A program made the position numbers and the translations under genes. Shown here one piece after another: positions 1 through 5,207 of a stretch of DNA of 5,207 nt. Source of the DNA: an uncultured Anaerococcus sp. (GTDB lineage Bacteria > Bacillota_A > Clostridia > Tissierellales > Peptoniphilaceae); NCBI GenBank assembly GCA_945916625.1, contig CAMEGY010000083.1, forward strand, positions 1-5,207. Direction: 5' to 3'. Positions within the stretch are counted from its first letter, which is position 1. Each line of letters begins with the position of its first letter. The notes beneath the pieces were generated by a model. It did not search any database and was not told the DNA's origin. It saw only the letters and a program-made list of their open reading frames with translations.

Positions 1-80
1 GTGAAATCCTTCATTTTCGAGGCAAACGAAGCGAGCCCGAAAAACTAAGCGAGAATCCAATGGCTTCGAGAGGATATTAC
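1..80. repeat. Putative dispersed intergenic repeat, cut by left edge
   Basis: This stretch is about 45% G+C by hand count, against about 27% for the following 124 bases, so its composition differs from its surroundings. It contains the heptamer AAGCGAG twice (29-35 and 47-53). It also has an inverted pair CGAAGC (27-32) / GCTTCG (63-68) and an outer inverted pair ATCCT (6-10) / AGGAT (71-75), which together could fold into a long imperfect hairpin. No plus-strand reading frame resembles the C terminus of IF1, the usual upstream neighbour. The style is that of repeats scattered between genes in Gram-positive anaerococci, but that is from memory and only one copy is visible here. It could instead be a structured leader or the end of an unrelated element. 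Confidence 0.35.
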
Positions 81-109
81 AGTCATAATTAAACAACACT
101 ATGACGTAA
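77..109. other. Imperfect inverted repeat upstream of rpmJ
   Basis: TTAC-A-GTCATA (77-87) pairs with TATGAC-GTAA (100-109), giving a ten-pair stem with one bulged A and a 12-base loop. No T-tract follows on either strand, so it does not look like an intrinsic terminator. The same bases also read as a possible promoter: TTACAG at 77-82, a 17-base gap, and TATGAC at 100-105. The -10 match is poor. It may be the terminal part of the neighbouring repeat, a promoter for rpmJ and the alpha operon, or chance. A second short palindrome, TTAGCTTT / AAAGCTAA (149-156 / 159-166), lies between it and rpmJ. Confidence 0.3.
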
Positions 110-204
110 AGAAAAAATCTCACAAGTATTATTACTTAGGCAAAGATATTAGCTTTAAAAAGCTAACTCTATAGATAAGATATAAACTTAAGTTAGGAGC
201 AAAC

Positions 205-318
205 ATGAAAGTTAGAGCATCAGTTAAAAAAATGTGTGATAAATGCAAGGTTATCAAAAGAAACGGTAAAGTAATGGTAATCTGCGAAAATCCAAAACAC
301 AAACAAAGACAAGGTTAG
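205..318 (+). CDS. rpmJ: 50S ribosomal protein L36 (bL36)
   Basis: This short gene encodes 37 residues, the normal length for bL36, a late-assembling protein of the large ribosomal subunit that binds 23S rRNA. The N terminus [14 protein letters not shown] and the C terminus [10 protein letters not shown] match the family almost residue for residue. The zinc ribbon is complete: C11, C14, C27 and H32, so this is the zinc-binding form and not the cysteine-free paralogue some bacteria use under zinc limitation. The start is set by AGGAG at 195-199, five bases before the ATG. Its stop codon TAG (316-318) is the beginning of the rpsM Shine-Dalgarno sequence, so translation of the two is probably coupled. 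The usual upstream partner infA is not visible within 204 bases. Confidence 0.97.
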   Translation: MKVRASVKKMCDKCKVIKRNGKVMVICENPKHKQRQG

Positions 319-327
319 GAGGGTTTA

Positions 328-672
328 ATGCCAAGAATAGCTGGTATAGATTTACCTAGAGAAAAAAGAGCGGAAATCGGACTCACATATATATATGGCG
401 TAGGAAGAGCAACTGCTAACGAAATATTAGAAAATACAGGAATCAATCCTGATACAAAGATGAAAGACCTTACAGAAGAAGAACTTGGTAAAATTCGTGA
501 ACAATTAGAACAATACACAATCGAAGGTGACCTAAGACGTGAAACAAGTCTAAACATCAAGGCACTTAGAGAAAATGGTTCTTATAGAGGATTAAGACAC
601 AAAAATGGTCTACCTGTAAGAGGTCAAAACACAAAAAACAACGCAAGAACAAGAAAAAGCAGAAAGGGTTAA
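328..672 (+). CDS. rpsM: 30S ribosomal protein S13 (uS13), short C-terminal tail
   Basis: The product is a small-subunit head protein that contacts 16S rRNA, forms bridges to the 50S subunit and reaches the P-site tRNA with its basic tail. The start [14 protein letters not shown] is the family signature. An N-terminal helical domain follows, then GDLRR (67-71), RGLRH (87-91) and [16 protein letters not shown] (95-110). At 114 residues it is shorter than the usual 118-126: it ends in SRKG just after the conserved NARTRK and lacks the common tail of the TVANKK type. Neither other plus-strand frame restores that tail before the stop, so this is not an obvious frameshift. The Shine-Dalgarno AGGAGGG (317-323) overlaps the rpmJ stop. 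The next gene follows after 6 bases. Confidence 0.97.
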   Translation: MPRIAGIDLPREKRAEIGLTYIYGVGRATANEILENTGINPDTKMKDLTEEELGKIREQLEQYTIEGDLRRETSLNIKALRENGSYRGLRHKNGLPVRGQNTKNNARTRKSRKG

Positions 673-678
673 TAGATA

Positions 679-1077
679 ATGGCTCAAAAAACTAAAAAAT
701 CTACCAGAGGTAGAAGAAGAGTTAAAAAGAATGTTGAACGTGGCCAAGCTCACATTTCATCAACATTCAATAATACAATGGTAACACTTACTGATATGCA
801 AGGAAACGCACTCTCTTGGGCAAGCGCAGGACAATTAGGTTTTAGAGGAAGCAGAAAGTCTACTCCATTTGCAGCAGGTGAAGCAGCAGAAACTGCAGCT
901 AAAATTGCAATTGACCAAGGCCTAAAAACTGTAGAAGTTTATGTAAAAGGACCAGGTTCAGGAAGAGAAGCAGCAATCAGAAGTCTACAAGCAGCTGGAC
1001 TTGAAGTTACAATGATCAAAGACGTAACACCAATTCCACACAATGGATGTAGACCACCAAAGAGAAGAAGAGTTTAA
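679..1077 (+). CDS. rpsK: 30S ribosomal protein S11 (uS11)
   Basis: S11 sits on the platform of the 30S subunit near the Shine-Dalgarno helix exit site and binds 16S rRNA together with S6, S15 and S18. The 132-residue length fits the family (about 129-130). Visible signatures are STFNNT (28-33), [13 protein letters not shown] (54-66), [15 protein letters not shown] (89-103) and the C-terminal [14 protein letters not shown] (119-132). The N-terminal 20 residues are very basic, as expected for an rRNA-binding extension. N122-G123 corresponds to the Asn-Gly where E. coli S11 is known to carry isoaspartate. The ribosome binding site AGAAAGGG (661-668) lies inside the end of rpsM and is weaker than its neighbours, which suggests coupling to S13 translation. 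Confidence 0.97.
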   Translation: MAQKTKKSTRGRRRVKKNVERGQAHISSTFNNTMVTLTDMQGNALSWASAGQLGFRGSRKSTPFAAGEAAETAAKIAIDQGLKTVEVYVKGPGSGREAAIRSLQAAGLEVTMIKDVTPIPHNGCRPPKRRRV

Positions 1078-1090
1078 TTAAGGAGATATT

Positions 1091-1684
1091 ATGGCAGTAA
1101 GCAAAGATCCAATATACAAAAAAGCAAGAGCTTTAGGAATTTCTCCAGCCTACCTAGGATACACAGGCTCTTCAAATAGAGCTCTTCCAAGAAGAAGAAG
1201 CAAGCTATCCGAATATGGTATGCAGCAAAGAGAAAAACAAAAAGCAAAATTCATCTACGGAGTAAGTGAAAAACAATTTAGAGGCTACTACGAAAAAGCA
1301 AGCAGAATGAAGGGTCAAACAGGTGAACAGCTTATCATCCTTTGCGAAAGAAGACTTGACAATATAGCCTTTAGATCAGGACTTGCAAGAACTAGAAGAG
1401 AAGCTAGACAAATCGTAACACACGGTCACCTACTAGTAAACGGTAAGCAAGTAGACATCCCATCATACTTAGTAGAAGAAGGCGATGTAATCGAAGTTAG
1501 AGAAAAATCTAGATCAACTAGCCTATTTAAGACAATCAAAGAAGTAAATGCTTCATTTGGTGTGGTTGAATGGTTAGATGGAGACATAGAAAACCTAAAG
1601 GTTAAAGTAGAAAAGTTCCCAACAAGAGAAGAAATAGATATTCCAGTTGAAGAACGTATGATAGTAGAGTTCTACTCTAAGTAG
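1091..1684 (+). CDS. rpsD: 30S ribosomal protein S4 (uS4), zinc-free type
   Basis: S4 is a primary binder of 16S rRNA that nucleates 30S body assembly and contributes to decoding fidelity at the interface with S5. The 197 residues cover the N-terminal domain (1-86) and the S4 RNA-binding fold, seen in RRLDNIAFRSGLARTRREAR (87-106) and IVTHGHLLVNGK (108-119). The N terminus lacks the CxxC-type cysteines of zinc-binding S4, so this is the C-minus form; the single cysteine is C85. AGGAG at 1081-1085 lies five bases before the ATG and fixes the start. Placement between rpsK and rpoA matches Clostridia and proteobacteria, unlike B. subtilis. In E. coli S4 represses the alpha operon by binding the leader before rpsM; no such pseudoknot could be demonstrated here. 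Confidence 0.97.
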   Translation: MAVSKDPIYKKARALGISPAYLGYTGSSNRALPRRRSKLSEYGMQQREKQKAKFIYGVSEKQFRGYYEKASRMKGQTGEQLIILCERRLDNIAFRSGLARTRREARQIVTHGHLLVNGKQVDIPSYLVEEGDVIEVREKSRSTSLFKTIKEVNASFGVVEWLDGDIENLKVKVEKFPTREEIDIPVEERMIVEFYSK

Positions 1685-1716
1685 GATTAACAAATAGTTA
1701 GAACTAAGGAGCTACC

Positions 1717-2664
1717 ATGATCGAAAAAATAGAAACTAATATAGAAATCTTGGATATAAACGAAGAAGACCATTACGGCAAATTCGCCCTATATCCACTT
1801 GAGCGAGGATATGGTACAACCATAGGAAACAGCATGAGAAGGGTGCTCTTATCATCCCTACCTGGTTCTAGCGTCTCAAAAATACTAATCGATGGTGTAC
1901 TTCATGAATTTTCTATAATTGATGGAGTAGTTGAAGACGTTCCAGAAATTATACTAAACATCAAGGGTCTAAATGTAAAAAAACAATCAGACGAAGATGT
2001 AACCTTATTTCTAGAAATAGAAGGGCCAAAGATAGTAACAGCCAAAGATATAAAAGAAGATGCCTTAGTTGAAATAGCCAATCCAGACCATTATATAGCA
2101 ACAGTCAATGACAAAAGCAAGCTTTTAATAGCAATGGATGTCACAAATGGAAATGGCTACAGGATATCTGAAGATAACAAAGACGACAAAGATCCTATAG
2201 GAACTATCGCTATTGATTCATCATTTACCCCAGTAGAAAAAGTGAACTTCACAGTTGAAAACACCAGGGTAGGTGAATCAACAGACTATGACAAGTTAAT
2301 CATAGAAGTATGGACAAATGGAACAGTAACACCACAAGAAGCCCTAGCAGAAGGATCATCAATCCTAATGGACAACTTCTCATTTTTCAAAGAGCTACCT
2401 GGTAAACAGTTCCCACCAGAAGAAGTAGAAATCGAAATTGAAGAGGAAGATGATGTAGACGAAGGCCTAGAAAAAACAATAGAAGAACTAGACCTATCAC
2501 TAAGATCATTCAACTGTCTAAAGAGAGCTGGCTACAACACAGTAGCAGATATAATTGCAGTTCCAGAATCAGAACTAAAGACAATCAAAAACTTCGGTAA
2601 AAAATCACTAACAGAAGTAATAGATAAAATCCATGAACTTGGATTTTCCCTAAAAGATGAATAG
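1717..2664 (+). CDS. rpoA: DNA-directed RNA polymerase subunit alpha
   Basis: Alpha dimerises to start assembly of core RNA polymerase, and its C-terminal domain touches promoter UP elements and activators. The 315-residue length is normal. The N-terminal domain (about 1-230) contains [19 protein letters not shown] (24-42), LLSSLPG (44-50) and [19 protein letters not shown] (63-81), typical assembly-domain sequence. A strongly acidic linker (235-250, [16 protein letters not shown]) leads to the C-terminal domain (about 255-315). DNA-contact residues known from E. coli (R265, N268, C269, G296, K298, S299, E302) are all present here as R263, N266, C267, G294, K296, S297 and E300, so UP-element use should be retained. 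AAGGAG at 1706-1711 fixes the start. The 32-base gap from rpsD is the widest in the cluster; I see no clear internal promoter in it. Confidence 0.98.
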   Translation: MIEKIETNIEILDINEEDHYGKFALYPLERGYGTTIGNSMRRVLLSSLPGSSVSKILIDGVLHEFSIIDGVVEDVPEIILNIKGLNVKKQSDEDVTLFLEIEGPKIVTAKDIKEDALVEIANPDHYIATVNDKSKLLIAMDVTNGNGYRISEDNKDDKDPIGTIAIDSSFTPVEKVNFTVENTRVGESTDYDKLIIEVWTNGTVTPQEALAEGSSILMDNFSFFKELPGKQFPPEEVEIEIEEEDDVDEGLEKTIEELDLSLRSFNCLKRAGYNTVADIIAVPESELKTIKNFGKKSLTEVIDKIHELGFSLKDE

Positions 2665-2672
2665 GAGGAAAT

Positions 2673-3014
2673 ATGGCAGGCAAAAGAAAACTTGGTAGAA
2701 GAACAGACCATAGAAATGCTATGCTTAGAAACCTAGTAGGTTCATTACTTGAACACGGTAGAATCGAAACTACAGTAACAAGAGCCAAAGAAACACAAAA
2801 AATGGCTGAAAAAATGATCACACTAGGCAAGAAAAACACACTTCACACAAGAAGACAAGCAGCAAGCTATCTATATGAGCCAAAACTTGTACAAAAACTA
2901 TTTTCTGAAATCGCACCACAATACGAAGACAGAAATGGTGGATATACAAGAGTACTAAAACTAGGACCTAGAAGAGGCGACGGCTCAGAACGCGCTATAA
3001 TCGAACTAGTTTAA
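2673..3014 (+). CDS. rplQ: 50S ribosomal protein L17 (bL17)
   Basis: bL17 is a bacteria-specific protein near the polypeptide exit region of the 50S subunit and binds 23S rRNA. The 113 residues match the normal length for Gram-positive bacteria. Signatures are [16 protein letters not shown] (6-21), [19 protein letters not shown] (31-49) and [19 protein letters not shown] (88-106). The Shine-Dalgarno AGGAGG (2663-2668) shares bases with the rpoA stop TAG (2662-2664), pointing to coupled translation from rpoA. It is the last gene of the alpha operon and the terminator structures begin 6 bases after its stop. In many Firmicutes the next genes are the energy-coupling-factor ATPases and transmembrane subunit followed by truA; none is seen here. 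Confidence 0.98.
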   Translation: MAGKRKLGRRTDHRNAMLRNLVGSLLEHGRIETTVTRAKETQKMAEKMITLGKKNTLHTRRQAASYLYEPKLVQKLFSEIAPQYEDRNGGYTRVLKLGPRRGDGSERAIIELV

Positions 3015-3020
3015 GCAAAA

Positions 3021-3046
3021 AAGCCCATTTTCGCGGCTATGGGCTT
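3021..3046 (+). terminator. First stem-loop after rplQ, weak terminator or 3'-end structure
   Basis: AAGCCCAT (3021-3028) pairs perfectly with ATGGGCTT (3039-3046) around a 10-base loop containing CGCG. An A-run precedes it, but the following sequence (ACAGTTTATTT) is only moderately T-rich. It may terminate inefficiently, or protect the 3' end of the operon transcript from exonucleases. Confidence 0.55.
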
Positions 3047-3050
3047 ACAG

Positions 3051-3076
3051 TTTATTTAGATTATAATTTAAATAAA
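3051..3076 (+). other. A/T-only stem-loop between two GC-rich hairpins
   Basis: TTTATTTA (3051-3058) and TAAATAAA (3069-3076) form a perfect eight-pair stem with a 10-base loop. It is composed only of A and T and so is weak alone, but it lies exactly between the two GC-containing hairpins. Its left arm also serves as the T-rich tail of the first hairpin. It may be a chance result of AT-rich sequence. Confidence 0.35.
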
Positions 3077-3078
3077 GG

Positions 3079-3102
3079 ACACCCCTTGATGGGGTGTTTT
3101 TT
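3079..3102 (+). terminator. Intrinsic terminator of the alpha operon
   Basis: ACACCCC (3079-3085) pairs with GGGGTGT (3091-3097) around the five-base loop TTGAT. The stem runs straight into six T residues (3097-3102). This is a textbook Rho-independent terminator, 65 bases after the rplQ stop, and it separates the ribosomal operon from the following surface-protein gene. The T-tract exists only on the plus strand, so it is directional. Confidence 0.92.
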
Positions 3103-3201
3103 CTGTTCTAGCTAAGATAAATTATTTGTATACATAAGGTAAATTTATCCTTTTTACTTACATATGTACATTTTTTATTTAATTCAATGTCATATAGGCT
3201 A
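3103..3201. other. AT-rich spacer with palindromes
   Basis: This spacer between the terminator and the proposed promoter has no coding potential. It holds an inverted repeat GATAAATT (3116-3123) / AATTTATC (3142-3149) whose loop contains the palindrome TGTATACA (3127-3134). A second palindrome, TACATATGTA, is at 3159-3168. These could be regulator sites or just the consequence of very high A+T; no known operator consensus was recognised. Confidence 0.3.
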
Positions 3202-3207
3202 TTGAAT
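3182..3207. promoter_or_regulatory. Inverted repeat overlapping the proposed -35 box
   Basis: ATTCAAT (3182-3188) is the exact reverse complement of ATTGAAT (3201-3207), with 12 bases between. The right arm contains the proposed -35 hexamer TTGAAT, so a dimeric protein bound here would block or steer RNA polymerase. The arms are short and AT-rich, so a chance match is quite possible. Confidence 0.25.
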
Positions 3208-3230
3208 GGGATCCAATTTAGTGATAAAAT
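3202..3230 (+). promoter_or_regulatory. Candidate sigma-A promoter for the surface-protein gene
   Basis: TTGAAT (3202-3207) and TAAAAT (3225-3230) are separated by the ideal 17 bases and each differs from the housekeeping consensus by one or two bases. Transcription would begin near 3237 and give a leader of about 110 bases. A closer perfect -10, TATAAT, is at 3308-3313 but has no good -35 partner at 16-18 bases; it could be used with an activator. A promoter is expected here because a strong terminator lies just upstream. Confidence 0.5.
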
Positions 3231-3336
3231 TATTGTTAATATTAGATGGTTTTGCTTATTTACGGGCATATGATTTTTTGATCTTTAAAAATAAAGTATT
3301 CTTAGAATATAATTTTAATGATATACAATTTCACCT

Positions 3337-3344
3337 AGGAGGGG
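3337..3344 (+). promoter_or_regulatory. Strong Shine-Dalgarno site for the surface-protein gene
   Basis: AGGAGGGG, with AGGAGG at 3337-3342, sits five bases before the ATG at 3348. An in-frame TAG stop at 3336-3338 overlaps it, so no longer N terminus is possible. Together these decide the start codon. Confidence 0.9.
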
Positions 3345-3347
3345 AAT

Positions 3348-5207
3348 ATGAATAAGAATAAATTAGTTTATAGAGCTACTAAGTTTTTTCTTGCCTTACT
3401 TATGGCAACAATATTAGTTTTTAGTAGCTTTATGATTAGAGCTTTTGCTGCAGACTCTAAAACTGAAGTTCTGGGGAAAATTTATGAATTTGACAAAGAT
3501 AATAATTATGAATTTTCGAAGAGCGAAAATTTTTCCCAGACAGATGATAGTGATAATAGCTATGGCAAATTTTTTATCAGTGGAGAAGTCTCTAATACGG
3601 CTACAAAAAACGGTATTCCATCTTATGAGGTGGGTAAGGGTGGTTTGAAGCTATTCTATAACTATGGAGATAAACTACTAAAGGCGGATGAGGATTCATG
3701 GCACCTAACTTCTGATAAAGGCAAAAAGGTTGATGATATTTATCTTGACGAAAAAATCCAGTCTGCTTGTCTAATATTGCAAACTTCAACAGATGGCAAA
3801 AATTGGGTTAATAAATTAACCATAACAGATGCCTTTGAGAAAGGTCCTGTAAGGACAGATCCTATCTATGGAACTAAGGATGTAGAGCTGATAAATGGCT
3901 GTTATTATAGATTGATTGTAGCCTATCAGCTTCAAATTAGAATGGAGAATAGAAAGATACTTTTCATAAATAGGGATAAGTATGATTATAAAAAATATGC
4001 AGAACTTTATGAATTCTATGCCTATGCTGATACAAAAAGTGAGAAAAATGACCTTACTAACGAAAAGTACACCATAGGATCTAAAGCTAAAGTAGCTGAA
4101 TTTGATAGCTATTTTGGCGAGGAAACTATCACAAAGAATGATCCTCACTATGGGTGGGATTTGGGCACTTTTTTTATCAAAGGCTATACCGATGAGGTCA
4201 AAGGACCTGACGGAAACATGGTTTTCCTTAAAAATATGGGAGATAAAGTCAGTCTTTACTTCCATTTAAATCAAGATATCAACAAGCTTAATGGAAACGA
4301 CAAGCTGTCAATAAGTGCAGATAGGTCAGGAAGCGATAGGTATTTTGAAACACCAACTATAGATTTTGGTCGTGGTACGCTAATTATCCGTAAAACAGAT
4401 TACAAAAATGAAAAGTCAGACCCTATTATTTACACAAATTATTTGGAATCTAATACTTCCCTTGATTCAGATACCATGGTCCAACTTTTTGAAGAAGGTG
4501 ACTATGAACTAGCTTTGGATTATGAGGTCACCGCTGATAGGTTAATTGATAAAATAAGTCATTATAGGATATTTTTTAAGTTTTCCATAAGAAATGGTAA
4601 TTGTATGGTGTATCCTTTTGACCTTTCGACTGGAAGTGAGATTACTAATAGTTCTATAACAGAAAATGGATTTTATTTGGACTTAGCTAAGTCAAGATAT
4701 CTTAAGATTAATGTAAAAAGAGAAATCTTAGCTGAGAGTGCTGATGGACTAGTCGAAGACACACGTTTTAATGGGCCTGCACGAGATGGTGTAGAATATG
4801 TTGACGAGGGAATCTACACAATTACTGTTACAAACGAATACACAGGCCAATCAACTATCAAGAAAATTTATGTGGGAGAAAATGAAGTTCTTAAGGCCCA
4901 TATGACAACTGGACTTTCCGTTTCTGAAATAAATAGCCTAAAAGATCAAGGAGCAACTATTTCTGAAGATGGGACTTTAAAAATGCTAGATATAGAGAAA
5001 ATATCAAAAGAAACAAATGATTTCAAAGATGATAGAGAATTTGAAGCTAAGGATGAGGATAGGATAAATTCTTCTAACAAAAATATAAACAGTAAAAAAT
5101 TACCTCTTATATTAATAACTCTTGACATTTTCCTTTTTTCTTTAATAATATTTCTTGTTATAAGAAAGAGAAGGATAAGGTCTGATGGTATGCAAAACAT
5201 AGAAAAA
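3348..5207 (+). CDS. Secreted, membrane-anchored surface protein of unknown function (3' end cut off)
   Basis: The frame is open for 620 codons to the right edge, so the C terminus is missing. Residues 1-34 form a signal peptide: basic MNKNK start, hydrophobic FFLALLMATILVFSSFM (13-29), and AFA (32-34) as a signal peptidase I site. The outside part has two modules that look related: about 41-235 with EFD at 47-49 and FFISG at 75-79, and about 240-440 with EFD at 251-253 and FFIKG at 275-279. Residues about 445-512 form an Ig-like beta module (EGIYTITVTNEYTG at 487-500, then KKIYVG). A charged, hydrophilic stalk (about 520-584) leads to a transmembrane helix (585-605) and the basic tail RKRRIR. 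No LPxTG motif precedes the helix, so the anchor is the helix itself. Cysteines are C141, C185 and C419. I vaguely recall similar uncharacterised proteins in Clostridia; binding or adhesion is a guess, and no catalytic motif is seen. Confidence 0.88.
   Translation, partial: MNKNKLVYRATKFFLALLMATILVFSSFMIRAFAADSKTEVLGKIYEFDKDNNYEFSKSENFSQTDDSDNSYGKFFISGEVSNTATKNGIPSYEVGKGGLKLFYNYGDKLLKADEDSWHLTSDKGKKVDDIYLDEKIQSACLILQTSTDGKNWVNKLTITDAFEKGPVRTDPIYGTKDVELINGCYYRLIVAYQLQIRMENRKILFINRDKYDYKKYAELYEFYAYADTKSEKNDLTNEKYTIGSKAKVAEFDSYFGEETITKNDPHYGWDLGTFFIKGYTDEVKGPDGNMVFLKNMGDKVSLYFHLNQDINKLNGNDKLSISADRSGSDRYFETPTIDFGRGTLIIRKTDYKNEKSDPIIYTNYLESNTSLDSDTMVQLFEEGDYELALDYEVTADRLIDKISHYRIFFKFSIRNGNCMVYPFDLSTGSEITNSSITENGFYLDLAKSRYLKINVKREILAESADGLVEDTRFNGPARDGVEYVDEGIYTITVTNEYTGQSTIKKIYVGENEVLKAHMTTGLSVSEINSLKDQGATISEDGTLKMLDIEKISKETNDFKDDREFEAKDEDRINSSNKNINSKKLPLILITLDIFLFSLIIFLVIRKRRIRSDGMQNIEK

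Noticed and set aside
1..132. Minus-strand frame open from about 132 to the left edge
   Set aside because: It has no ATG start with a ribosome binding site, and its Arg/Cys-rich translation looks like repeat-derived sequence. It overlaps the proposed repeat, so it is more likely a spurious frame.
149..166. Palindrome TTAGCTTT / AAAGCTAA as a terminator before rpmJ
   Set aside because: It has only two bases between the arms and no T-tract, so it is not a convincing intrinsic terminator.
315..560. Minus-strand ORF of 81 codons
   Set aside because: Lies wholly against rpsM, which is certain; its Ser/Ile-rich translation is the antisense shadow of that gene.
2286..2839. Two minus-strand ORFs opposite rpoA and rplQ
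   Set aside because: Both are antisense to confidently identified genes and have low-complexity Ser/Leu/Ile-rich translations without ribosome binding sites.
3445..3648. Plus-strand ORF of 67 codons
   Set aside because: It is an out-of-frame reading inside the 620-codon surface-protein gene, which has the better start, signal peptide and length.
3601..4265. Minus-strand ORFs of 62 and 149 codons
   Set aside because: They are antisense to the surface-protein gene. The hydrophobic look of the longer one comes from the AT-rich complementary strand.
4946..5200. Minus-strand ORF of 84 codons
   Set aside because: Antisense to the stalk and membrane helix of the surface protein; no ribosome binding site was seen and the composition is that of a shadow frame.
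1..5207. CRISPR array, tRNA or rRNA genes, transposase
   Set aside because: No regularly spaced repeats, no cloverleaf-like segments or rRNA sequence, and no transposase-like protein were seen on either strand.

Overview
The window looks like chromosomal DNA from a low-GC, Gram-positive anaerobe of the Clostridia/Tissierellia kind. Arginine is mostly AGA, Shine-Dalgarno sites are strong (AGGAGG type), and rpsD lies inside the alpha operon. Bacillus subtilis keeps rpsD elsewhere. A Peptoniphilaceae-like host such as Anaerococcus or Peptoniphilus is my best guess from codon style; it is an inference, not a demonstrated identity.

Positions 1-204 hold no convincing gene. The first ~80 bases are clearly richer in G+C (about 45% by hand count) than the following ~124 (about 27%). 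They carry short direct and inverted repeats and look like a dispersed intergenic repeat. No infA coding sequence is visible, although infA usually sits just before rpmJ.

Positions 205-3014 are the end of the ribosomal protein supercluster (alpha operon), all on the plus strand with gaps of 6-32 bases: rpmJ (L36), rpsM (S13), rpsK (S11), rpsD (S4), rpoA (RNA polymerase alpha) and rplQ (L17). All are intact. They supply 30S head and body proteins, two 50S proteins and the subunit that starts RNA polymerase assembly. In two places (rpmJ/rpsM and rpoA/rplQ) the UAG stop is the first part of the next gene's Shine-Dalgarno sequence, so coupled translation is likely.

Positions 3021-3102 hold three consecutive stem-loops. 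The last is a clear intrinsic terminator with a six-T tract, which ends the operon.

Positions 3103-3347 are an AT-rich spacer with a plausible sigma-A promoter and several inverted repeats. From 3348 to the right edge one frame stays open for 620 codons without a stop. It encodes a secreted, membrane-anchored surface protein: signal peptide, two apparently duplicated ~200-residue modules, an Ig-like module, a charged stalk, and a transmembrane segment followed by a basic tail. Its function is unknown, and it is the most interesting item in the window.
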